A stretch of 64,000 bases of DNA from Bos javanicus. Its lineage: Eukaryota; Chordata; Mammalia; Artiodactyla; Bovidae. A program made the position numbers and the translations under genes. The stretch's first letter is position 1. Each line of letters starts with the position of its first letter. The stretch is taken from assembly GCF_032452875.1 (NCBI RefSeq), contig NC_083881.1, forward strand, positions 63,185,689-63,249,688, read 5' to 3'. The notes under the pieces were generated by a model, which saw only the letters and a list, made by a program, of their open reading frames with translations, was not told where the DNA came from and ran no database searches. Below are positions 10,761-21,377 of this stretch, piece after piece.

Positions 10761-10975
10761 GTCCCTGGTGGCTCAGACAGTAAAGAATCTGCCTGTAATG
10801 CCGGAGACCCAGGTTCAATCCCTGGGTCAGGAAGATCCCTGGAGAAGGAAATGGCAACCCAGTCCATTATTCTTGCCTGGAAAATCCCATGGACAGAGGA
10901 GCCTGGCAGGCTACAGTTCATGGGGTCACAAAGAGTCAGACACGACTGAGTGACTTCACTTTCTTTCTTTCTTTG
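10761..10975 (+). mobile_element. Bov-tA SINE
   Basis: CCCTGGTGGCTCAGACAGTAAAG head, GGTTCAATCCC B-box, GAAATGGCAACCC...GACACGACTGAGTGACTTCAC body. It has a TTTC-repeat tail (about 10958-10973). Confidence 0.93.
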
Positions 10976-11029
10976 TGGAGTAAAAGGGTCAAATAGGGTT
11001 GAAATGATGATGCAAGAAAGAAAATAAGC

Positions 11030-11051
11030 AAAAAAAAAAAAAAAAAAAAAG
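11030..11051. repeat. poly(A) tract
   Basis: About 21 consecutive A. No retroelement body recognised upstream, so it may be the tail of an unidentifiable retroposed fragment. Confidence 0.7.
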
Positions 11052-11319
11052 GACAAATCTTGACAGCTCAGGAATCCTGCCTGACAGGTTATGAGATGGA
11101 AATGTGACCTTTTCCATCATCACTCCCTTCAGCTTTCATCTCTGGAGTTCTGTGAGGCTGTCACTAAACACAGCGTAGTTCCTTCTGCTTGCAGCCATGA
11201 GGTGGCTGGAGATGAAGGTTACCCTTGTGGGTACTGAGTAGACGTTATGAAATAAAGATGCCTGTGACCTGTTTCCACCACTGGCAGTAACAAGAGAGGA
11301 CAAGAGACTTCAGTTTGGT
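11052..11319. other. unassigned sequence
   Basis: No repeat or gene recognised. Confidence 0.35.
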
Positions 11320-11453
11320 CTTATATATATGTATGCATACATATATATATGTAAGTATGTATACCTATATATAATATATGTGTATGTATACATATATATG
11401 TATATATGTACATATGTACATGCATAAAAGTATACATATATGTATGCATGTAT
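11320..11453. repeat. TATG/TA microsatellite
   Basis: Imperfect TATATATG/TATGCATACATA repeat, which resumes on the far side of the BovB at 12713-12766. This suggests one AT-rich tract split by the LINE. Confidence 0.85.
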
Positions 11454-12712
11454 CAGTTCAGTTCAGTTCAGTCGCTCAGTCATGCCCAACTCTGTGACCC
11501 CATGAATTGCAGCATACCAGGCCTCCCTGTCCGTCACCAACGCCCAGAGTTTACTCAAACTCATGTCCATCGAGTCGGTGATGCCATCCAGCCACCTCAT
11601 CCTCTGACGTTCCCTTTTCCTCCTGCCCCCAATCCCTTCCAGCATCAGGATCTTTTCCAATGAGTCAACTCTTTGCATGAGGTGGCCAAAGTATTGGAGT
11701 TTCAGCTTTAGCATCAGTCTTTCCAATGAACACCCAGGACTGATCTCCTTTAGGATGGACTGGTTGGATCTCCTTGCAGTCCAAGGGACTCTCAAGAGTC
11801 TTCTCCAACACCACAGTTCAAAAGCATCAATTCTTTGGCACTCAGCCTTCTTCACAGTCCAAATCTCACATCCATACATGACCACTGGAAAAACCATAGC
11901 CTTGACTAGACGGACCTTTGTTGGCAAAGAAATGTCTCTGCTTTTGAATATGCTATCTAGGTTGGTCATAACTTTCCTTCCAAGGAGTAAGCGGATTTTA
12001 ATTTCATGGCTGCAGTCACCATCTGCAGTGATTTTGGAGCCCCCAAAAATAAAGTCTGATGCTCTTTCCACCGTTTCCACATCTGTTTCCCATGAAGTGA
12101 TGGGACCAGATGCCATGATCTTCGTTTTCTGAACACTGAGCTTTAAGCCAACTTTTTCACTCTCCTCCTTCACTTTCATCAAGAGGCTTTTTAGTTCCTC
12201 TTCACTTTCTGCCATAAGGGTGGTGTCATCTGCATATCTGAGGTTATTGATATTTCTCCCGGCAATCTTGATTCCAGCTTGTGCTTCTTCCAGCCCAGTG
12301 TTTCTCATGATGTACTCTGCATAGAAGTTAAATAATCAGGGGGACAATATACAGCCTTGACATACTCCTTTCCTATTTGGAACCAGTCTGTTGTTCCATG
12401 TCCAGTTCTAACTGTTGCTTCCTGACCTGCATACAGGTTTCTCAAGAGGCAGGTCAGGTGGTCTGGTATTCCCATCTCTTTCAGAATTTCCCACAGTTTA
12501 TTGTGATCCACACAAAGGCTTTGGCATAGTCAATAAAGCAGAAATAGATGTTTTTCTGGAATGCTCTTGCTTTTTTGATGATCCAGCAGATGTTGGCAAT
12601 TTGATCTCTGGTTCCTCTGCCTTTTCTAAAACCAGCTTGAACATCTGGAAGTTCACGGTTCATGTATTGCTGAAGCCTGGCTTGGGGAATTTTGAGCATG
12701 ACTTTACCAGCG
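11454..12712 (-). mobile_element. BovB (RTE) LINE, 3' 1.26 kb
   Basis: 5'-truncated BovB. The 3' end (CAGTTCAGTTCAGTTCAGTCGCTCAG) is at 11454 and the 5' break lies near 12712. The coding strand is minus. It covers the reverse-transcriptase palm from motif FIDYAKAF to the C-terminus. It is broken by frameshifts near 12310 and about 12500, so it is dead as an autonomous element. Confidence 0.95.
11463..12308 (-). pseudogene. BovB reverse transcriptase, C-terminal 281 codons
   Basis: This is an open stretch of BovB ORF2. It starts just upstream of the catalytic YADD box (residues about 25-28, in LRYADDTTLMAESEEEL) and runs through the thumb and C-terminal region to the normal stop. The upstream RT motifs lie in other frames (12305-12511 carries GHGTTDWFQIG; 12481-12768 carries CFIDYAKAF). 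The piece therefore lacks the first catalytic aspartate and cannot encode active enzyme. The start shown is only the first ATG in an open frame. Confidence 0.9.
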
Positions 12713-12766
12713 TGTATATATGTGTATGTGTGTATACATATATATGTATGTATAATATATATAATC
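12713..12766. repeat. TATG/TA microsatellite, second half
   Basis: GTGTATATATGTGTATG...TATATATAATC. Same composition as 11320-11453, on the other side of BovB. Confidence 0.8.
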
Positions 12767-12784
12767 ATTCAGTAAATGAGGGTT

Positions 12785-13079
12785 TTTTTAAGATTTGTTT
12801 GTTTTATTTATTTCTTGGCTGTGACGTGTCTTCGTTATTGTGCTTGAGCTTTCTCTAGCTGCAGTGTGCAGGGACTGCTCATCGTGGCGGTGCTCAGGCT
12901 TCTCACCGCGGTGGCTTCTCTAGTTGCAGAGCACCGGTTCTCGGCACATGGGCTTCAGTAGTTGTGGTGCACAGGCTTAGTTGCTCCACAGCATGTGGGA
13001 TCCTCCTGGACCAGGGATTGAACCCGTATACCCGGCACCAGCAGGCAAACTCTTAACCACTGGACCACCAGGGAAGCCC
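12785..13079 (-). mobile_element. CHR SINE, near full length
   Basis: Antisense CHR: T-rich tail, CTTGGCTGTGACGTGTCTTCG, GGCTTCTCACCGCGGTGGC, GGGCTTCAGTAGTTGTGG, GATTGAACCC, ACTGGACCACCAGGGAAGCCC. At about 295 bp it is one of the longer CHR copies here. Confidence 0.92.
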
Positions 13080-13189
13080 TTCAAGATGGTCTTGATAAAA
13101 TGGCCCTCAAAAGGGGCAGCCAGCCATACCTGCTGATAGGCTAGTAGTCTGATCTCATGAGTGGAGCATAGTTAGAGACCCAGAAGTGT

Positions 13190-13560
13190 TCTGTTTTCTA
13201 TCAGTTCAAGCATTTTGACTATAAACAACAGAAACACCAGACTAAAATTAGCTTGAATAAGAAGGAAAATTAATTATCTCACCTAGCCAGGGGCAGAGGC
13301 AGGGGGTTCAGGAGTCTAGCTCTGAGACTCAAGATGGCATCAAGACTCAGGACCTTTTTCATCAAGGAAAACTTTTCCAGAGTGCACACCCCTGCCCCAG
13401 ACTTTATCTTACATCTCATTGGCCAGAGTTATGGCACATGACCATGCCTAACCCAGTGTAAGTTATGGCACATGACCATGCAAGGGGCGTGGAATTACCA
13501 TGATTGTTTTAGACTAATCAGCATTCACCTGACGACTGGTTCAAACAGATGGGCCTGGAA
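13190..13560 (-). mobile_element. old LTR-like repeat, family uncertain
   Basis: AAACAACAGAAACACCAGACTAAAATTAGCTTG...TCATTGGCCAGAGTTATGGCACATG...GGGCGTGGAATTACCATGATTG. This matches the antisense of a common old mammalian LTR-like repeat also present at 37870-38660 (+) and 50925-51260 (-). It may be MaLR-type, but I am not sure of the name. Confidence 0.5.
13427..13481 (+). repeat. 21-bp direct repeat, period 34
   Basis: AGTTATGGCACATGACCATGC occurs identically at 13427-13447 and 13461-13481 inside the old LTR-like repeat. Confidence 0.9.
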
Positions 13561-13637
13561 GTACAGGAAAGAAAGGCCTGCTGCAGATAAGCAATTGATG
13601 ACTCCCCTTTTTTATTCCAAAAGGCTTCCTTTAGGAG

Positions 13638-13726
13638 GGCTTCCCTGGCAGTCCAGTGATGAAGACCCCTCTCGGGGGCAGGGGTTCAATCCCTGGTCAC
13701 AGAACTAAGACCCTACATGCTGAGCA
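13638..13726 (+). mobile_element. CHR SINE head (truncated)
   Basis: GGCTTCCCTGGCAGTCCAGTG...GGTTCAATCCCTGGTCACAGAACTAAG. It stops at the junction with the next Bov-tA. The A-rich run after that SINE may be its displaced tail. Confidence 0.75.
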
Positions 13727-13935
13727 GTGAAAGTGAAAGTCGCTTAGTCATGTCCAACTCTTTGCGACCCCGTGGACTGTAGCCTACCAGGCTCCTCCCT
13801 CCATGGGATTCTCCAGGCAAGAGTACTGGAGTGGGTTGCCATTTCCTTCTCCAGCCGATCTTCCCGACCCAGGGATTGAACCCAGGTCTCCCGCATTCCA
13901 GGCAGACGCTTTAACCTCTGAGCCACCTGGGAAGC
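13727..13935 (-). mobile_element. Bov-tA SINE
   Basis: Antisense Bov-tA from GTGAAAGTGAAAGTCGCTTAG to GAGCCACCTGGGAAGC, inserted in or beside a CHR SINE and followed by A14. Confidence 0.92.
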
Positions 13936-14158
13936 AAAAAAAAAAAAAAGACAAAAACCCCCCTTCAGTGACAGGTGCAATTTAATAAGATTATATTTAA
14001 CAGGATTAAGTGATGAAGATGGAGCAAAAAACAAAAACCAAGAACATACAAAAGGAAGCTCAAAATATGATCAAGTACAAAAAATGCACAGCATGACTTC
14101 CTCTAGGCTTGCGAAGGTAGTCACCAACATGGTCTTAGTAGTCAGGGCAGGGAGGTCT

Positions 14159-14394
14159 GGGATTCCCAGGTGGCATTAGTGGTAAAGAACCCGACTGCCA
14201 ATGCAGGAGACGTAAGAGACCCGGGTTCAGTCCCTGGGTCGGGAAGATCCCCTGGAGAAGGAAACGGCAATCCGCTTCAGTATTCTTGCCTAGAGAATCC
14301 TATGGACAGAGGAGCCAGTCTTATGGACAGAGGACAGGCGGGCTACAGTCCATAGGGTTGCAAAGAGTCAGACATGACTGAAGCGACTTAGCAC
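14159..14394 (+). mobile_element. Bov-tA SINE with internal 20-bp duplication
   Basis: CCCAGGTGGCATTAGTGGTAAAGAACC head variant. Target duplication GGCAGGGAGGTCT / GGCAAGGAGGTCT at 14146-14158 and 14395-14407. The motif TATGGACAGAGGA is tandemly repeated at 14301 and 14322. Confidence 0.93.
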
Positions 14395-14407
14395 CGGCAA
14401 GGAGGTC

Positions 14408-15816
14408 TTGCCAGATGCTGCAAATGGTGGTTTGTGGGCCAAATGTAGCCCGTGAATAAATTCTACTTGGGCCTTTCCAGGACTGTTTATTTTTCAGTTG
14501 GTTGCTTGCCAATCTTAATAAAAAGTGGGGGGCGGATATTTTAAGGTTGTTTAAAAGTATTTCTGGCTTCCCACTAAAACCTTCAGAAGATGGAGCAGCA
14601 CTGGGCCTGCCCTCCCACCTGGCGGTAGCCGGCTGAAACTGACGTGTTCACCTCTCAGCCCACGCTCCGCACCTGTTACCTTTTTTGTTTGTTTGTCTTT
14701 GTTTAAAAATCTCTTTTAATTATATTTTCATGAATTCCAAGAACATCATTGCAGTTAACGTTACAAAAAAGCAGAGAGGGACATCTGAACATGCAAAAAA
14801 AAATGGATTCCCAGTGAAAATAATGTATGTTTGGTACTAAAATAGAGTTACTTGGCTCCCTGAAGGGAAAAGGTTTCTTCTCATAGACGTTTGAGCCTGT
14901 GACCCTGGAGTGAGTTTACAGGGTCCTGAGGGAAGAAGCCAGTGAGTCCTTCAGGAGATCATGGGTGTCCCAAGACATCCTAAACCTGGACCTCACAAAG
15001 TGACCACTGTGGGGTGTGACAGACACCCCCACTCTGATGCATCTCATCCTCACTGCCCACCTGGAAAACCCTCAGAGGCTCATTTCTTATTCAGGCTTTC
15101 TACACAAACCAGCGGGGCGCGGATGAAGGGAGCAGTCACAGGGGCAGCTGGGAGAGGGGCCAGTGACATCTTCAGGATAACCTCCGAGAGTAAGTTTACT
15201 ATTGGAAGAGGGCTGGAGCGGGTACCGAAGGGGAATCTCGCAACAGTTGTGAGGTCAAAGAGAGGAAGAATGGGTTTGGAATAACAACTAGATTCGGAGA
15301 ACGAGTCTCTCTCCGAGAATAATTTTACAGCCAGTGACTAGTTTAACCTCTGATGTTTCACTCCAGTTAAAGAGATCTTGGATTGAAGCTTTCTGCCTTC
15401 TGATTGATTCAGCCTTTCGTGGCAGCCCTGTGTCTTCCAGTCCAGAAACATCCACTGACTCCAGCAAGGGATTTAGAAATTCAGGCAAGAATTTTTCAGT
15501 CATATTGCTTGAAATGCAAAGCTCTTTCCCCAGAATCAGGTAAAGAGGTCCCCGAGCAGATGTGCACACAGATGGGCCTTATCCGATTTCCTGTCCATCT
15601 ACGCCCACACGCTGCTGGCTCCCTGGGAAGGTTAGATAATGACAGTGACTCAGGAAGCCAAAATGTGAATTATGTGACCTGCATGCAGGCAGGACCCAGT
15701 CCATGGGTTATTCTTGTTCAACCCACTGTCGCAAGCCTGGAAATAGCGGCCATCTTGCTTAAAAAAAAAGTTGGGGAGGATATTACAACACATGTGTTCA
15801 TGAAATAACACGTGTT
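14408..15816. other. unassigned sequence, weak hAT-like start
   Basis: 14415-14560 (TGGTTTGTGGGCCAAATGTAGCC...) vaguely resembles hAT-type repeats. The rest shows no known element. A 107-codon frame (14961-15284, +) and a 134-codon frame (15404-15808, +) have no recognisable domain and no splice or promoter context. Confidence 0.4.
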
Positions 15817-16286
15817 TGTTAGGGGAAGCACACTGACTGAAACCGCCCATGTTGGCCAGGGACCATGGCAACCTTTGAGTTATTTTACAACAGGAGATCC
15901 TGGTAAGGAACATAGAACTCATAAACCACCACTCGCCAGAAGAATTCAGGAAAGGTCAAAAGGAGACACCATGTGTCCTACCGCCTCCCAGAATCCTTCT
16001 CGCTGGCATCCATCTTGGCTGAGCAATGTGTGTGCCACCAGGAGGGACCCTGAGTCAGAGTGATTGGCCAGAGACAACCTGGAAAGTCATTTCATCTCCA
16101 TAAAACCTGAGCCACGTGGTCGAGCAGTTCTTCTGGGTTCCCTTACCCTCCTGTTCTCTGCCAGGCACCCCTTCCCAATAAAGTCTCTTGCTTGGTCAGT
16201 TCGTGTGTCTCCTTGGACAATTCATTTCTGAGTGTTAGACAAGAGCCCACTCTCAGGCCCTGGAAGGGGTCCCACTTCCTGCAACA
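15817..16286 (+). mobile_element. Solo LTR of a gamma-type endogenous retrovirus
   Basis: About 470 bp with TGTT...AACA termini and a direct 4-bp TGTT on each side (15813-15816, 16287-16290). It carries a TATA-like CATAAAACC (about 16099) and polyadenylation signal AATAAAG (about 16178). U5 ends CTTCCTGCAACA. There is no primer-binding site or gag/pol/env beyond it, so it is a recombined solo LTR. It resembles bovine ERV1-type LTRs; the exact name was not verified. Confidence 0.85.
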
Positions 16287-16290
16287 TGTT

Positions 16291-16915
16291 CAATGTGCTG
16301 GATAGAGAAACCAAGAGAAAGAGAGACAGACAGAGACTAGACCCAACGGCAACCTTGCTTTGACCCCCTGCCTCACGCACAGCACTCACCCTGCCTTCCC
16401 ACTTACCCACCCATCTTCACCCACCTGGTCTTCATCACAATGGCAAAGGCCTGCGGTGGAACCCGAACCAGGAAATCAATTTACCAAGATGTTACTAAAG
16501 CAACTGAAAATCCATTATCACATTATACGCTTTACTGAGCTCTGAACTGCAGAAAAGCAAGCAAGGGCACTGTCCCCATGGGGTGGCAAGTAGGGACAGC
16601 TGCCATCCGCCTAGGCCTTGAGGGGAGGAGGCCTGGGGCCTGAACTGCTGCTGGGACCCTGTGGTTCAAGGGGAAGAAAGAGCAAAGGAGCTCAAAGGAG
16701 GGCTGAGCCTGGCCTGGCCGAGGGGAGGCCTTGCTCAGACCCTGGATTGACCCTGGGCAGGGAAGTCTGCCCACCTCCACTCACCCTCCTCGGCCTGGCC
16801 AGGGCCGTTTCATATATGTTTTTGAGACTCGTTTTGATAAAATTTCGTTACTGTAGAGATTCTTGAGGAAGAGAGAAAAGTGCAGAGAGTTAGCAGACTG
16901 ATGAAGTAAGTGCTG
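16291..16915. other. unassigned sequence
   Basis: No recognisable element. Overlapping 82-codon frames on opposite strands (16532-16866) look fortuitous. Confidence 0.35.
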
Positions 16916-17125
16916 GGAGTCTGAAGGGAGACAACCTGGCTCTGCAACTTGGCTTTGCCTTGTGTGACCTCCAGCTCTTTGCCTCAGTTTCTCTATCTGT
17001 GAAATGGGTGTGCTAATAGCCTCTTAGAGGAATAACAAAGGATTGCTATGAAGATAAAATAAGATTGTACAGGTAAATCTGGACCCAGTGCTGGACACAA
17101 AATGCTCAAATAGTGTTTGTTTATT
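16916..17125 (+). mobile_element. MIR SINE remnant
   Basis: CTGGCTCTGCAACTTGGC, TTGTGTGACCTCCAGCTCTTTGCCTCAGTTTCTC, TCTGTGAAATGGG and GATTGCTATGAAGATAAAATAAGA. This is most of the MIR core in order. Confidence 0.82.
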
Positions 17126-17236
17126 CCTCATCCAGACTCCTCATCCCTGAAATGGAAATAAGTATGCACCAAATGTGAATGAAATTAACAAACACAATTT
17201 ATCCCTGACACTACAGTCGGTAAAAACAAGAAGTCA

Positions 17237-17556
17237 GGACTTCCCTGGTGGTCCAGTGGTTAAGACTCCGCCTTGCAGTGCAGGAGACACGGGTTCAATC
17301 CCTGGTCAGGGAAGTTGCCATATGCTGCGGAGCAACTAAGCCCATGTGCCACAGCTACTGAGCCCGAGAGCTGCAACTACTGAGCGCATATGCCTGAGAA
17401 AGCCCATGCTTTACAACAAAAGAAGGCACCTCAACAAGAGACCCATGGACCTCTAGGAAGAGTAGCCCCTGCTCCCTGCAAATTGAGAAAGACCAAGCAC
17501 GGCAAAGACCCAGCACAGACAAAAGTAAATACGAAATAAGTAAATAAATATTTTTC
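17237..17556 (+). mobile_element. CHR SINE, near full length
   Basis: GGACTTCCCTGGTGGTCCAGTGGTTAAG, GGTTCAATCCC B-box, GGAGCAACTAAGCCCATG, ACAACAAAAGAAGG, AGTAAATAAATA tail. About 320 bp. Confidence 0.92.
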
Positions 17557-17739
17557 TAAAAATCAAATGAGAGCATATCCCTGACATATCTTCATAGAAC
17601 ACTGCACACCTTTCAGAGTCCACTAAAGTGATTTCAAAGAGGCCTGGTATTTTTCAACAGAGAGGAAGAAAAATTAAGTCTGGAAGTATTTGCTACATTC
17701 TTCAAATGTAACTATCACTAGAGGGAAAACTAGTTATAA

Positions 17740-17965
17740 TAATAATTGACATAATTATTACTTTTTGCGTACCAAGTACTGCCTGCAGATTATTTTTATT
17801 TCTTACAATCCTTTCAGGTCGATAATATTTTCAGTGTAAAAGTGAGGAAATTCTGACACAGATTAAGCAACTTGGCCAAGGTCGCTCAATTAGTAAACGG
17901 CCGAGCTGGAGATGGAACTTGGATCTGTCGATGACGATGTGAAGACAACAGTATCTGCTAAGTGC
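17740..17965 (-). mobile_element. MIR SINE remnant
   Basis: Antisense MIR with TTACAATCCTTTCAGGTCGATA, AAAGTGAGGAAATTCTGACACAG and AAGCAACTTGGCCAAGGTCGCTCAATTAG. Long and comparatively well kept. Confidence 0.82.
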
Positions 17966-18031
17966 CAGGCATACGCTGGCCTGTCCCTCCGCTGCTTCAT
18001 CTACTCTTGACACCACTGCTAAAGGGCAGGT

Positions 18032-18250
18032 GGGCTGTGGGGCTCAGTTGCTGTCATGTCTGACTCTGTGACCCCATAGACTGTAGCCCACAAGACTCCT
18101 CTGTCCATGGGATTCTCCAGGCAAGAACACTGGAGTGGGTTGCCATGCCCTCCTGCAGGGGATCTTCCCGACCCAGGGATTGAACTTGTGTCTCTTATGT
18201 CTCCTGCATTGCAGGTAGGTTCTTTACCACTAGTGCCACCTGGGAAGCCC
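18032..18250 (-). mobile_element. Bov-tA SINE
   Basis: Antisense Bov-tA, GGGCTCAGTTGCTGTCATG to CACTAGTGCCACCTGGGAAGCCC. Confidence 0.92.
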
Positions 18251-18314
18251 AGAGAGCAGGTACTGGGTGTTACTTTTTTTTTAATTTATTTTTAAAATAT
18301 TAATCAATTAATTT

Positions 18315-18611
18315 GTGCCAGCATGGAAAACTGTTAAAGAGATGGGAAAACAGGACCACCTGACCTGCCTCCTGAGAAGTCTGTATGCAGGTCAAGAAGC
18401 AACAGTTAGAACCAGACATGGAACAACAGACTGGTTTCAAATCGGGAAAGGAGTATGTCAAGGCTGCATACTGTCACCCTGCTTATTTAATTTATATGCA
18501 GAGTACATCATGCAAAATGCCAGGCTGGATGAAACACAAGCTGGAATCAAGATTGCCGGGAGAAATATCAATAACCTTAGGTATGCAGATGACACCACCC
18601 TTACGGCATAA
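18315..18611 (+). pseudogene. BovB reverse transcriptase palm fragment
   Basis: 98 codons starting in flanking CHR sequence. It holds GHGTTDWFQIGKGV-type, GCILSPCLFNLYAEYIM and the catalytic LRYADD box (about residues 91-94), then stops. Motif A is absent (5' truncation) and the C-terminus is out of frame, so it is a dead fragment. Confidence 0.88.
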
Positions 18612-19360
18612 AGCGAAGAAGAATTAAAGAGCCTCTTGATGAAAGTGAAAGAGGAGAGTGAAAAAGTTGGCTTAAAACTAAACATTCAGAAAACTAAGAC
18701 CATGGCATCCACTCCAATCACTTCACGGCAAATAGATGGGGAAACAATGGAAACAGTGAGAGACTTTATTTAGGGGGGCTGCAAAATCACTGCAGATGGT
18801 GACTGCAACCATGAAATTAAAAGACACTTGCTTCTTGGAAGGAAAGCTATGATCAACCTAGACAGCATATTAAGAAACAGAGACATTATTTACTTTGCCA
18901 ACAAATGTCTGTCTAGTCAAGGCTATGGTTTTTCCAGTAGTCATGTATGGATGTGAGAGTTGGACCATAAAGAAAGCTGAGTGAATTGATGCTTTTGAAC
19001 TGTGGTGTTGGATTAGACTCTTGAGAGTCCCTTGGCCTGCAAGGAGATGCAACCAGTCTATTCTAAAGGAAATCAGTCCTGAATATTCATTGGAAAGACT
19101 GATGCTAACACTGAAACTCCAATATTTCAGCCACATGATGTGAAGAGCTGACTCACTAGAGAAGACCCTGATTCTGGGAAGATTGAAGGCGGGAGGAGGA
19201 GGGGATGTCAGAGGATGAGATGGTTGGATGGCATCACTGACTCGATGGACATGAGTTTGAGTAAGCTCTGGGAGTTAGTTGGTGATAGACAGGGAAGCCT
19301 GTGTGCTGCAGTGCATGAGGTCACAGAGTTAGAGATGACTGAGCGACTGAACTGAACCAA
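18323..19360 (+). mobile_element. BovB (RTE) LINE 3' 1.04 kb, nested in CHR
   Basis: 5'-truncated forward BovB from the RT palm to the terminal CTGAACTGAAC. TGCCAGC flanks both ends (18316-18322, 19361-19367). Multiple stops and frameshifts, including a stop right after the YADD region. Confidence 0.94.
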
Positions 19361-19621
19361 TGCCAGCCCTGGGTCTTTGTTGCTACCCTCAGGCTTTCTC
19401 TAGTTGCAGAGAGCAGGGATGGCTTCTCTCCAGTTGCACTGCAGGGGTTTCTCATCGCGGTGGTTTCTCTTTGGGGAGCACAGGCTTGCAGACTCAGCAG
19501 TTGTGGCTCTTGGGCTTAGTTTCTCCATGGCATGTGGGATCTTCCCGGACCAGGGATGGAACCCGTGTCCCCTGCACTGCCAGGCAGATTCTTAACTGCT
19601 GAACGCCAGGGAAGTCCTTAG

Positions 19622-19770
19622 ATATTATTATTATGATGCCTATTTTATACGTGGGAAAAGACCAGTTCATGAACCCAAAGTCTCACAGCCGCATAGAGGA
19701 AGACACAGGCATCCACTCCAGCTCAAGGCAGCCTCAAAGCCCAAGTTCTGATCTGTCACCAGCCTGCACC
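19622..19770 (-). mobile_element. MIR SINE remnant
   Basis: GATATTATTATTATGATGCCTATTTTATACGTGGGAAAAGACC...AAGTCTCACAGCCGCATAGAG is antisense MIR. It abuts the CHR head. Confidence 0.6.
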
Positions 19771-20307
19771 CTTTGTCTCAACAACAGCAGAAAACCTGCA
19801 TAATTACAAGAGCCCTCCGTCGGTGTGGACAGCCTGACTCAATCCTTCATGCAGAAGAGACCGTGATTTCTTTCCTTACACCACAAATAGTTCTTAACCA
19901 ACATTCTCTCCTAGGAGAGTGTGTTCAGTGTCTCCTCCAAAGGATACGGCTCTCAACCTCTCATGACGACCTCATAAACTCAAAGTCGAGGGAAATAGCG
20001 TCTCTAAGAACATGTGGCTAAAAGAAGAGCAAGGGGTATTAAAGCAGCTTGGATTTAGAAGGACTTTACAAAAAAAAATTGGAATAATTTTATCTGGACT
20101 TATTACAAGATTTCTGAGCATCCTGAGTGGCACAAGTCTTGTAAGTCTGTGATTTGTGAGTCCTGCAGGTGGGACTCTCTTATGAACAGCATCTGCTTTG
20201 AATCATGATCCTCCAACCTCACGATTTTCTTCCAGAGATACAGGTGAAAGGGAATTGTCAAAAGTCTGGGTTTTCACCCTACCCTGTTTCCTTATTAGCC
20301 TTCAACC
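19771..20307. other. unassigned sequence
   Basis: No repeat family or gene recognised. It contains an 82-codon plus-strand frame without familiar features. Confidence 0.35.
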
Positions 20308-20317
20308 TTTGGTTTAT

Positions 20318-20546
20318 GGATTCCCCTGGTGGCTCAACAGTAAGGAATCCGCCTGCAATGCAGGAGATGCAGGAGACAGGAGACGTCTCGATCCCTGGGT
20401 CAGGAAGATCTCCTGGAGAAGGAAATGGCAACCCACTCCAGTATTCTTGCCTGGAAAATCCCATGGACAGAGGAGCCTGGCGGGCTACAGTCCATGGGGT
20501 CACAAAGAGTCAGACATGATGGAAAGGACTTGGCATGCATGCACGT
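20318..20546 (+). mobile_element. Bov-tA SINE
   Basis: CCCCTGGTGGCTCAACAGTAAGG head. The anticodon-side region is expanded (GCAGGAGATGCAGGAGACAGG). Exact target duplication TTTGGTTTAT at 20308-20317 and 20547-20556. Confidence 0.94.
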
Positions 20547-20633
20547 TTTGGTTTATAACAAGTCAGAATATGTTTTAAGTCTATGAAGAGGAGACAACAA
20601 AAAGATAGGATTGTCCTCTAGACCAAGGGTCCC

Positions 20634-20816
20634 CAACCTCCAGGCCACAGACCAGTACCTCCTGTCAGATCAGTGACAGTGTTAGATTGTTAATAGAAAT
20701 AAAGTGCCCAATATATGTAATGGGCTTGAATCATCCCCAAACCATCCCCTGCCCCCACTCGCAGTCCATGGGAAAACTGTCTTCCACAAAATCAGTCCCT
20801 GGTGCTAAAAAGGCTG
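20634..20816 (+). mobile_element. MER1-type hAT MITE
   Basis: Begins CAAGGGTCCCCAACCTCCAGGCCAC and ends GTCCCTGGTGCTAAAAAGGCTG, with the internal CTCCTGTCAGATCAGTG..CAGTGTTAGATT typical of this family. 8-bp flanks CTCTAGAC / CCCTAGAC (one difference) fit a hAT target duplication. Confidence 0.82.
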
Positions 20817-20829
20817 CCCTAGACACATG

Positions 20830-21045
20830 CTGATACAATAGTCACAGACCAGATGTGGCTATTCAAACATAAATTAAAATTAAGCAAAAATTAAAAATTC
20901 AGCTTGTCAATCACACGAGCCACATTTCAAGTGCTTTCAAAAGCTTCATAGCCACCTATGGCTAAGTGATATCACTAGGCACAGCACAGATCTGGAACAT
21001 TTCCATCCTCACAGGAAGTTCTGTTAGACAGCCCTGACCAGCACA
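20830..21045. mobile_element. hAT-like MITE remnant
   Basis: AGACCAGATGTGGCTATTCAAAC...GCCACATTTCAAGTGC...CATAGCCACCTATGGC...GAACATTTCCATCCTCACAGGAAGTTCTGTTAGACAG is a familiar short mammalian DNA-transposon consensus. Subfamily and strand not assigned. Confidence 0.6.
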
Positions 21046-21377
21046 CCTGCACCCCCCCCTTGCCAGCCCCCAATCCTGCAGAGCAGCCCCGATCACACAC
21101 AGAGCAGGCTTCCTCCGTCCGAGCACCCGACCTGCTGTTCTGCCTCTAGCTGGCGCCCAGGCTCCCCCGCCTTCTTCAGCTTCTTTTCAAGAACATCCTT
21201 GGTTCCTCCTTCATCCTATATTTTAATCTAATCAGTGAGCAGATCAATGTCCTTAACCCCCCGCCCCCCTTCAGAAAGCAGAGTTCTTTATTTTAGAGAG
21301 TTGGGTGTTGTGCTACATCCTGACTTGGGTTGGGAGTTAGGACACACGGGCTTGATTGACACAGCGTTGTCTTTTTC
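21046..21377. other. unassigned sequence
   Basis: Contains C-rich runs; no element recognised. Confidence 0.35.

Larger units (their letters stand above)
18274..19620 (-). mobile_element. CHR SINE split by BovB
   Basis: The T-rich 3' tail (18274-18322) and the body and head (19361-19620: CTGGGTCTTTGTTGC...GATCTTCCCGGACC...GAACCC...GCCAGGGAAGTCC) form one antisense CHR once the BovB at 18323-19360 is removed. Confidence 0.88.
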
